DNA from: Fibrobacteria bacterium
Lineage (GTDB): Bacteria > Fibrobacterota > Fibrobacteria > UBA11236
DNA: 64,000 nt
Reading direction: 5' to 3'
Assembly: GCA_025360005.1 (NCBI GenBank)
Contig: JANYDA010000063.1
Location: 1 to 64,000 of the forward strand
Positions 15,961 through 23,082 of the stretch are shown here, piece after piece. A program made the position numbers and the translations under genes. The notes below the pieces were generated by a model. It saw nothing but the letters and a program-made list of their open reading frames with translations, ran no database searches and had not been told where the DNA came from. Each line of letters opens with the position of its first letter. The stretch's first letter is position 1.

Positions 15961-16021
15961 GACCAGGAAAATCTCCGTCTCCTCGGTATATCCTGCCTCG
16001 GCGGGCCCCGCTTGCGTTCCT

Positions 16022-16305
16022 TCATCGGGGCGTCTTGATCCCGTCCTGGCTAGCCAAGCTGTCGATGATGCGGGCCAGGGTCTGCTGATCCTTCTGCGGG
16101 AGCTTCGAGATCATGGGCAAGCGCTTTTGGATGGACTTGGGCGGCAGGGGGCCGCTTCCTTCGACCTGGACATCGCCGAGCAGCACTTTGACCGACACGC
16201 CCAGGGCGGCGGCGAAGCGCTTGAGGAGATCCGGCGTCGGCCCTTCGGAGTTCCCTTCGTAATGGGAAATGAACCCCTGGTTAACTCCCATCTTCTCAGC
16301 GAGTT
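16022..16305 (-). pseudogene. XRE-family regulator, 5' end removed by IS insertion
   Basis: About 94 codons survive, from the HTH recognition region (LAEKMGVNQGFISHYEGN) through PDLLKRFAAALGVSV to a C-terminal helix (LPQKDQQTLARIIDSL). This is the same overall plan as the XRE repressor at 7666. The coding sequence meets the left inverted repeat of an IS3-family element at 16306, so the start and first helix are missing. I could not find the missing part beyond the right end of the IS, which suggests a flanking deletion. Confidence 0.7.
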
Positions 16306-16355
16306 TGAACCGCACCGGAAACTCTGGAGGCATTTTATCTTGAGAGGACGAGGTA

Positions 16356-16676
16356 ATGATGCCGACAAAACGATATTCATCAGAGGTCAAAGAGCGGGCA
16401 GTTCGGATGGTCGGAGAACACCGATCCCAGTACGAGTCTGAGTGGGCGGCGATCGTTTCAATCGCCACAAAAATAGGCTGTACTCCAGAGTCGCCTCGCG
16501 CCTGGATTCGACAGGGTGAACGGGACAAGGGCAAGGGCCCTGGCCCGACCACGGATGAGAAAGAGCAGATCAAGGTATTGGAGCGGGAAGTTCGCGAATT
16601 GAAGCGGGCCAACGAGATCCTGCGCCTGGCATCTGCTTTTTTCGCACAGGCGGAGCTCGACCGCAAACTGAAGTAA
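16356..16676 (+). CDS. IS3-family transposase OrfA
   Basis: The 106-aa protein has the helix-turn-helix of IS3 OrfA (YSSEVKERAVRMV, then SEWAAIVSIATKIGCTPESPRAWIRQ) and a C-terminal leucine-zipper-like coiled coil (EKEQIKVLEREVRELKRANE). It looks intact. Its stop overlaps the ATG of OrfB (TAATG at 16674-16678) instead of the slippery frameshift seen in many IS3 elements. Because OrfB is broken, it is probably inactive on its own. Confidence 0.9.
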   Translation: MMPTKRYSSEVKERAVRMVGEHRSQYESEWAAIVSIATKIGCTPESPRAWIRQGERDKGKGPGPTTDEKEQIKVLEREVRELKRANEILRLASAFFAQAELDRKLK

Positions 16677-17551
16677 TGGTTTCCTTCATCGATTCCCACA
16701 AGGGGAAATTCGGGGTCGAGCGATCTGCAAAAGCTTGCCGATCGCCCCGGCGACATACTACGAGCAGAAGGCCCGGCAACGGGACTTTACACGCCTGCCG
16801 GAGCGAAAAAAGCTCGATATGCGGCTGAAGGAAAGATTCAGCGTATATGGAACGAGAACTTCGCGGTTTACGGCGTGCACAAAGTGTGGATCCAATTGGA
16901 ACGTGAAGGCACGTCCGCAGCCCGCTGCACCGTGGCGCTGTTGATGCGTGTATTGAGCCTGAAGGGCGCGGTTCGGGGCAAGAAATGTTTCACCACGGTT
17001 TCTGATGGTTCGAATCCTCGGCCGCCGGACCTGGTGGATCGGAAGTTCAGGGCCAGCCGCCCCAACCAGCTCTGGGTGGCCGACTTTACTTTCGTGGCAA
17101 CCTGGAATGGCTTTGTCTTCGTCGCCTTCGTAATTGATGCCTTCGCTCGGAAGATCGTCGTTTGGCGAGCGGCGGGATCAATGAAAACGGATCTTGTGTT
17201 GGATGCTTTGGAGCAGGCGTTTCACGAAAGGACCGACAAGGAAGGCCTTGTGCACCACAGCGATCGAGGCGGCAATATTTGTCGATCCGTTACACTGAGA
17301 GGTTGGGTGAGTCTGGAATCCAGGCCTCTGTCGGGACCACGGGCGACTCGTATGACAACGCAATGGCGGAATCCATCATTGGCCTGTTTAAGACCGAAGT
17401 CATTCGTCGGCGCGGTCCCTGGTGCAATCTGGAGACAGTGGAATTCGCGACCCTGGAGTGGGTTGATTGGTTCAATAACCGGCGGTTGCTCGAACCCATC
17501 GGCGACATCCCGCCCAGAGAATTGGAAGAGATGTATTATTCAAATCTTTGA
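16676..17551 (+). pseudogene. IS3-family transposase OrfB, three frameshifts
   Basis: The reading frame starts MVSFIDSHKGKFGVE but must change frame near 16725, near 16836 and near 17271 to follow the known IS3 OrfB pattern. The DDE residues are still readable across the frames: Asp in WVADFTFVATW, Asp in HHSDRGG, and Glu in YDNAMAESI. The end (FNNRRLLEPIGDIPP) is typical of the family. No single protein can be made, so the element can move only if transposase is supplied elsewhere. Confidence 0.85.
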
Positions 17552-17706
17552 GAACCCAGCCGAGGTGGCTGGACTCAAGCAAACCAGCCTCCGGTAAAAC
17601 CGGTGCGGTTCAAAATCGCAAAAACTAGCTTTTAACATTAGGCCATACAGTTGGCTTAGTTTTTAAGTATCGCGCTTTCTGAAACACGACCGGCCCCGCT
17701 GGATCG

Positions 17707-17829
17707 ATGGGCAGGACGCTGCGATGGGATGGGACCGGAGCCAACGGGTGGAAGGTCCCACTAGGCCTCTACCTGGCCGAAGCCCGCGCCGGCGAGCGCG
17801 TCCTCCGGGGTCGGGCTTGCCTACCAATG
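17707..17829 (+). pseudogene. Remnant of a FlgD-like / C-terminal sorting domain
   Basis: About 40 codons read LRWDGTGANGWKVPLGLYLA and then EARAGERVLRGR, the classic end of a FlgD-Ig-like or T9SS-type C-terminal domain. There is no start or upstream domain, and the right inverted repeat of the IS is 95 bp upstream. It is probably the tail of a lost secreted protein. The rest of 17613-17878 holds nothing I can identify. Confidence 0.5.
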
Positions 17830-17878
17830 ATAGGCGGCAAGCCTGACCCCGGCATACCGCCATCGCGCGGCCCGTCCG

Positions 17879-20290
17879 CTATTGCTTGGTCAGCACGATT
17901 TTGTCGATGTGCATGGAATAGCCGGAACTGGCCCCGTTCTTGCCAGTCACAGTGAGGCGCAGCACCCGGTTGCCCGTGGTCGAGAAGGTCATTGAGCCCA
18001 GATTGGCCGGGACCTGCCAGGCCTCGGTCGCGCCATACATATCCACAGTGCCGCCTTGGTTGCTTCCATCGATACTGGATTGCACCACGGCGCGGGTGTT
18101 GAGGCGTTTGTAATAGAAGGTCACATTATAGGTGCCCGCGGTCACATTGGGCAAGGTCCATTCGCAATAATTGCCGACGGCGGTTCCGAATACCTTGATC
18201 GCTTTCCCATTGCTGAAGCGCGCGTCCGATTCGATCACGGTGGAAACGTTCGCGGTCGTGGCCAGATTTTCCGTTTCCAAGGTGACGGCGGAGCCGGATC
18301 CATAGGTGGCCGTGAAGGTGGCATTGGCGCCGGGGGTGGAGATGTCATGCGTGGCGGCCATGCCGTCGGACCAGGATTGGAATGTCCACGTTTCGCCTCC
18401 GGATGATTGCGGCGAAACCACGCCCAAGGTCCGGGTTATCCCCACCACGCCGGTGAAAGTGAACGGGGTGGCTTGCGCCATTCCGTCCAAGGTCACTTGC
18501 AAACCGGTGGGATTGGCCGCCAAGGTGATGGAAACCTTCACGGGAAGGACGTCCACCGAATCGCGGGCGATGAGCCCCTTGCTGTCCTTCACCGTAAGGT
18601 AGAAGCGGTACCAGATGTTCGGGGACGTTTCCCCTTGGGTGGGAATGGTGATGGAACCGGATTTGCTTCCGCTTACGGGGCCATAGATAGGATGCGAGTG
18701 AAGGTTGCCATCGTTATGCCAGAGCCTCACTTCCCAAGTAAAGGCCGAGGCCGGCAAGGTCCCGTCTTCCGGATCCGTACCGCTACCCGCGAACCCGATG
18801 ACCTGGCCGCCCTTGAAGGTGGCTCCCGCGGCCGGACTGGTGATGTTCGCCGCAGGGGGCATATCGGCGATCACGGTCAGGGTAGCCTCATTGCTGGTGG
18901 CGCTGCCGCTGGCATTGCTTACGATGCATCGGAATTTGGCCCCGTTATCGGAGACCTGCACGTTGCCGAGGGTATAGGAAGGCGAAGTGGCCCCGCTGAT
19001 ATCGATTCCGTTCCGTTGCCACCCATAGCTGAATGGCGTCGCTCCGGATGCGGCCACCGTGAAGGTGGCGCTGTCGCCCACGGGCACGGTTTGGCTGGCG
19101 GGCTGCTGGGAGATCACCGGAGCGGAACTGTTTGTGTAAGAGATTTTCCGCACCGATCCGGAGCCACGCTCCACGTAATAGAGGGCTCCGTCATCTCCCA
19201 CCACGATGTCCGTGAGGCTGCTGATACCGCTGGCGAAATTGGAAACCGTCTTGGAACCCACGTCCAGCCGCTTGATCCAGCCGCCGCAATAATCCCCAAA
19301 GAAATAATCCCCGACATAATCGGAGGGAAAGCGGGTGTTGGTCGGATTGTAGAAATCTCCTCCCGTGATGGCGCATCCCGAGCTATGGTTGTAAGTGTAG
19401 AAGGGGGATTTGAACCGGCTGTCCGAGGTGACGCCTTCCGTGGTCGGCCAACCGTAGTTGGCGCCCTTGGCACCGTCATTGATCTCTTCCCAGGTGCTCT
19501 GGCCCACATCGTTGATGAACAGCCTGCCCGTTCCCGGTTGGAAGGCGAAAGTATAGGGATTGCGCAGGCCCATGGCCCAGATCGCGCGGTTGTTGCCCGA
19601 GGTGCTTCCATAAAAGGGGTTATCGCTGGGAATGGTTCCATCCGCATTGATGCGCAGCAACTTGCCCAAGGGAGTGTTCAGGCTTTGGGCATTGGCCCCA
19701 TTGGCATTTTCCCCCACCGAGATGTACAGCTTGCCATCCTCGCCGAAGTGGAGGGAGCCGCTGTTGTGATTGGTGGCGCTGCTGAGGGTAGGCAGATCCA
19801 GGAGCACCGTTTCCCCGCCGGAGGCCACGTCCCCATTGGCGGTGAAACGACTCACGCGGTTATGCGGTCCGGAGCTGGACGTGTAGTATACGTAGACGAA
19901 ATGGTTGGAAGAAAAGGCCGGATCGAAAGCGATGCCCAGGGCGCCGCGCTCCCAGCTGGAGTTCACATTCAGGGTCACGAACGGCGTACCCAGCAAGGAC
20001 CCGTTCTTGATCACGCGGACCCGGCCGGCCTGCTCGCTTACGAAAATCCTCCCGTCCGGGGCGATGGCCATCAAAGTGGGGTTGGTAAGGCCTCCCGCCA
20101 CCGTGACATCCGAAAACGAGGCCGGCACCGTCGCCAGGCCAACGGCCAAGGTCAACTGATCCGGGTGGCTCTTGACGGGATTGGAAGATTCCATGCAAGC
20201 CGCCAGCAACCAAGGGCTCATGCCGGCGAGGATCCATCGGCCTAGGCCTTGGCGGGAAAGAACGTTTCGGAACATAGGAAACCGGGTCAT
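17879..20290 (-). CDS. PQQ-type sugar dehydrogenase lipoprotein with Ig and carbohydrate-binding domains
   Basis: I start at the ATG at 20290, with AGGAG 8 nt upstream; this gives a lipoprotein signal ending LLAACMES. Residues about 45-390 form a glucose/sorbosone-dehydrogenase beta-propeller (MAIAPDGRIFVSEQAGRVRV, ALGIAFDPAF, NHNSGSLHFGEDGKLY, GLRNPYTFAF, NYGWPTTEG). An Ig-like domain (QPASQTVPVGDSATF), a second beta-sandwich (ITSPAAGATFKGG), a short AANPTGLQVTLDG block and a C-terminal CBM6/35-like module (LETENLATTANV ... IDKIVLTK) follow. It probably oxidises sugars bound at the cell surface using PQQ; the substrate is unknown. Confidence 0.88.
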   Translation of the reverse strand: MTRFPMFRNVLSRQGLGRWILAGMSPWLLAACMESSNPVKSHPDQLTLAVGLATVPASFSDVTVAGGLTNPTLMAIAPDGRIFVSEQAGRVRVIKNGSLLGTPFVTLNVNSSWERGALGIAFDPAFSSNHFVYVYYTSSSGPHNRVSRFTANGDVASGGETVLLDLPTLSSATNHNSGSLHFGEDGKLYISVGENANGANAQSLNTPLGKLLRINADGTIPSDNPFYGSTSGNNRAIWAMGLRNPYTFAFQPGTGRLFINDVGQSTWEEINDGAKGANYGWPTTEGVTSDSRFKSPFYTYNHSSGCAITGGDFYNPTNTRFPSDYVGDYFFGDYCGGWIKRLDVGSKTVSNFASGISSLTDIVVGDDGALYYVERGSGSVRKISYTNSSAPVISQQPASQTVPVGDSATFTVAASGATPFSYGWQRNGIDISGATSPSYTLGNVQVSDNGAKFRCIVSNASGSATSNEATLTVIADMPPAANITSPAAGATFKGGQVIGFAGSGTDPEDGTLPASAFTWEVRLWHNDGNLHSHPIYGPVSGSKSGSITIPTQGETSPNIWYRFYLTVKDSKGLIARDSVDVLPVKVSITLAANPTGLQVTLDGMAQATPFTFTGVVGITRTLGVVSPQSSGGETWTFQSWSDGMAATHDISTPGANATFTATYGSGSAVTLETENLATTANVSTVIESDARFSNGKAIKVFGTAVGNYCEWTLPNVTAGTYNVTFYYKRLNTRAVVQSSIDGSNQGGTVDMYGATEAWQVPANLGSMTFSTTGNRVLRLTVTGKNGASSGYSMHIDKIVLTKQ

Positions 20291-20389
20291 CCGTGCAACT
20301 CCTGAAGAATGTGGGTTTGGGAATCGGGGTTCCCGGAATACGGGGCCGAATGTAATTTGAGGCGGCAAGCTGTCGAAACATTTTTTCCG

Positions 20390-20827
20390 TCACGACTCTA
20401 TGCTTCCATTCGGATCATTGGAAAGGAGTCCAAATCGGGTGGAGCCGGAGTTTCTCCGTTCACCCGCCCGGCAACACTTTTTCACGGCTTGGCGTTTTTT
20501 GCGAGCAGGATTTGCGGGCTGAACAGTAACGAAAACGAATGCCTCCGGCGGTTTACTGCCGGTGCAAAGAAGCAAGGTGGCCGTGTCTCGATCGACCAAA
20601 AGGAAGTCTGCTCCGTACTCGGCGGCCTTCGCATCCGCCAGGCCCGCCAGCAGCGACTCCATGGGCAGACCACAGGAATTCGGGCCCTCAACAACCGTGA
20701 CCGTTGGCTGGAACAAGGCATACGCATCCTTGCCCGGTCCACCCTGGTCGGGCGCCTGGCAGCCGATCAGGAACAGGGTAACAGCTAGGATACCCAGCAG
20801 CGGAAGCTACCGGGGCCGTCTACCCAT
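20390..20827 (-). pseudogene. Small lipoprotein gene with an in-frame amber codon in its signal peptide
   Basis: From the ATG at 20827 the frame reads M-G-R-R-P-R, then TAG (20807-20809), then LPLLGILAVTLFLIGC, a textbook lipoprotein signal with Cys at the lipobox, and about 120 further codons. The body contains CGLPMESLLAGLADAKAA and ADFLLVDRDTATLLL. A basic n-region, hydrophobic core and Cys all in one frame make the stop look like a recent nonsense mutation, a suppressed codon or a sequence error. No good ribosome-binding site precedes the ATG. No family recognised. Confidence 0.45.
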
Positions 20828-21376
20828 GGGTAGGAGCCGTGAAGGCGAAGCCGGGTTACCGGCAGGACCCCGGATCCGCGCGCCCCCGGCGGAAGAAACG
20901 GAAGATCACCCGGTTGGGCCCGGTTTCAGTAAACCGGCAGCCAGCAGGATCCCGGCCTGCACGGCCCGATATCCTTTGTCCGCCGTAAGCCGGAACCCGT
21001 TTACGTAGATCTCCCGGACGTCCCATCCGGGCGCGGCCAGGGTAACCTGGGCATGACGGGTGGAATCGGCGCTTCCCTCCACCTTGGCCGCTGCTTCTGG
21101 AAGGGAATTGCGGTCCGGAGCCAATCTTGCGCTTGCTTGATTTGATGGAGGGCGCCGGCCTCTTCGGCTTGCCGGATGAGGGGCGGGGAAGGATCTTTAT
21201 ACTGTAGAACAAATGATCGGGGCGGCAAAGCTGGTAGCGGGCCAATGCCTTCCTGAAGCATTGAATAACCGCTTCTTTCCTTCCTTGGCCCCGCCTGAAC
21301 CCGGGTATGGGACTTTTCCACTAATGAAACCGTCCTGTTCCGCAATCCACCCGGTGAAAATCGTCGAAGGGATAAG
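20828..21376. other. Intergenic region with one weak minus-strand reading frame
   Basis: A 72-codon frame on the minus strand (21124-20906, TTG start) contains VTLAAPGWDVREIYVNGFRL and could be the tail of a lost gene. It has no convincing start or upstream domain. Nothing else is supported here. Confidence 0.3.
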
Positions 21377-22243
21377 ATGTTCCGTTCCGCTTTGCGTCCT
21401 CTTTCCCGCCCGGCTCCCCGCGCGATTCTTTTTTCCAGCCTGTTCTGGATTATGCGCCCGGGCCTGATGCTGCTGATCATGCAATGTTCCGGCGAGAACC
21501 CTTCCATAGCTCCGGGAACCTCCGATGCGGGCCCCAAACCGATCCCGGTTTCCTATTACGAATCCTTCGACACGCTGGATCCGGGAAAGTGGGGGTACCA
21601 ATTGTATACGTTTGACGGCAACGGCTGCAATATGAGGAAGGAAAACGTTCGGGTAGATAGCTCGCTGGCTTCCCTGAAAACGGAGGTTAACCTGGACCCT
21701 ACCCTTCCCAAGAAATACAACGGAGGCGAAATCGCCGACACGCGGTTTTACCTGTACGGGTACTATTCCGTCCGCATGAAATCGAATCTCTGCAAGGGCA
21801 CCGTAAGCGCCTTCTTCCTCATGAACCAATGGACCGCCCTGGACTGGGAGCATAAGGAAATCGACATCGAGTTCCTGGGAGCCAACCGGGCCGCCATGCA
21901 ATGCACCAATCACGACTTCCAGGACGGGGGCAGAACCTGGAAATCGTCCAGTAAGACCCTGGCGCTTCCCTTCGACGCCGGAGCGGCCTTCCATGAATAT
22001 GGAATTCTCTGGACTCCGGACAGCGTCAGCTGGTTCGCGGACGGCCGACGCATGCATACCGACACCAGTTATGTCCCCCATGTGCCGTTGCAGATCCGGA
22101 TCAATTATTACGCGGGGGAGGCGGCCGTGCCCGGCATCCTCCAATGGCTGGGGGAGGTGGAGGATGCCTGCCTGCCGACCACGGTGGACATCGATTGGAT
22201 AAAAAGGCAAACGCTGGAAGAATATCGTGAATCGCGCCCTTAA
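21377..22243 (+). CDS. GH16 family endo-glucanase-type lipoprotein
   Basis: The 288-aa protein starts at an ATG preceded by GAAGGGAT. It has a long hydrophobic leader with a lipobox ending at Cys37 (LIMQC), so it is probably anchored to the outer membrane. The catalytic domain is a GH16 jelly-roll: the active-site motif reads E161-I-D163-I-E165 (HKEIDIEFLG), with the nucleophile Glu161 and the acid/base Glu165. Downstream blocks FHEYGILWTPDSVSWFADG and MHTDT are standard for the family. GH16 enzymes cut beta-1,3/1,4-glucans and related galactans; the exact substrate cannot be read from the sequence. The length is usual for a single-domain GH16. Confidence 0.92.
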   Translation: MFRSALRPLSRPAPRAILFSSLFWIMRPGLMLLIMQCSGENPSIAPGTSDAGPKPIPVSYYESFDTLDPGKWGYQLYTFDGNGCNMRKENVRVDSSLASLKTEVNLDPTLPKKYNGGEIADTRFYLYGYYSVRMKSNLCKGTVSAFFLMNQWTALDWEHKEIDIEFLGANRAAMQCTNHDFQDGGRTWKSSSKTLALPFDAGAAFHEYGILWTPDSVSWFADGRRMHTDTSYVPHVPLQIRINYYAGEAAVPGILQWLGEVEDACLPTTVDIDWIKRQTLEEYRESRP

Positions 22244-22283
22244 CATTCGGTGTTGAAAAGTAATGCGTCGGCCAATCCCTTCA

Positions 22284-22646
22284 TTACTTGCCTGTCTCGA
22301 AGAATCCCATCCGCCGGCCACGCAGATTGAAGAGGGGAATAGGTTCCTTCCCATTCGAGGCGGATCCATACCCCACCAGAAATGAGGAAACCTTGAGCCC
22401 ATTGCGTCCTTCCCGGCTTTTGCGCGGCACGGAGCCGAGTGCGGCGGAACCGGGGGCGCCGATGACGATGATGGATCCGCTATTGGCGCCGGTGACGAAG
22501 GCGTTATGGGAAGTGATGTCGAAGGCGATGGTCTTGGACCCGTTGTCGGGCGAGATGGACCATGGGAACTCCCGGTTGTTTAACTCTTCTTTCATAGCCC
22601 AACACCGCCATTTTCCGGACCAGTCCACCCGTTCCGGCACCCCCAT
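22284..22646 (-). pseudogene. C-terminal fragment of a secreted protein (CBM96/DNRLRE-like end plus sorting tail)
   Basis: Residues about 38-63 (KTIAFDITSHNAFVTGANSG, then SIIVIGAPGS) resemble the last strands of a DNRLRE/CBM96-type module. The end (LFNLRGRRMGFF) resembles the C-terminal tail of Fibrobacter-type secreted proteins. The first 30 codons are not recognisable and no signal peptide or catalytic domain precedes it. It is probably a decayed gene end. The rest of 22244-23038 shows no gene. Confidence 0.4.
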
Positions 22647-23038
22647 CCCGCATCAGCAGCATTCCGAAAGCGATGATACGCCGCCCGCCCGATATGTCTT
22701 CCGGAACAGTACGGATTTCTTTTGCCAAGGCTTTACAAGCCCCGGCGGGATTCCCACGGTGATGACAAGCCGGCAGGTGTTCGGCATGAAATGCTTAGCT
22801 CCGGAAAAAACTTGCGTCAGGCCGAAAGCATTATTTATTCAACTTAGTGCATGGCCTAGAGATCCAAAAGTCACCGGGTAAGGGGACATATTTATGGACG
22901 GCTATGGACTATTGAAAAAATTTATGAGGGCGAATGCCCATCAGAGGATTTCCCAAGGTTGCGTATGCTTCCCTTGGTGATACTGTCTTTGTGCAACCAT
23001 GGGACAATAAAATTTTGATAATTCAGCTCCCGCCCTTA

Positions 23039-23067
23039 TTGACAGAGTTTATCCGGATTCCCATAAA
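23039..23067 (+). promoter_or_regulatory. Probable promoter of the hybrid histidine kinase gene
   Basis: TTGACA (23039-23044) is followed after 17 bp by CATAAA (23062-23067), 15 bp before the ATG at 23083. The -35 is perfect and the -10 is moderate. No Shine-Dalgarno sequence is seen before the ATG. Confidence 0.5.
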
Positions 23068-23082
23068 GTCGTCTTTCCCCTA

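Larger units (their letters stand above)
16306..17612 (+). mobile_element. IS3-family insertion sequence (degraded)
   Basis: The left end TGAACCGCACCGG (16306-16318) matches the complement of the right end CCGGTGCGGTTCA (17600-17612), and a GGAGG block follows on both sides, so the imperfect inverted repeats span about 25 bp. The element is 1307 bp. It has an IS3-type orfA and an orfB broken by three frameshifts. The flanking bases do not form an obvious 3-4 bp target duplication. It interrupts the XRE gene on its left. Confidence 0.85.

Noticed and set aside
17007-17017. GGTTCGAATCC, identical to the T-arm consensus of tRNA genes
   Set aside because: It lies inside the IS3 transposase coding sequence, and I find no matching acceptor, D or anticodon arms around it.
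16301-17616. Target-site duplication of the IS3 element
   Set aside because: Bases next to the two ends (GTT on the left, AAA on the right) do not match, so none can be claimed.
18407-20245. A 612-codon open frame on the plus strand opposite the sugar dehydrogenase gene
   Set aside because: It is antisense to a clearly recognisable protein, has Gly/Arg/His-rich composition and no domain, as expected from GC-rich codon bias.
22893-22990. Very short plus-strand frame upstream of the histidine kinase
   Set aside because: It has fewer than 35 codons, no ribosome-binding site and no recognisable pattern.
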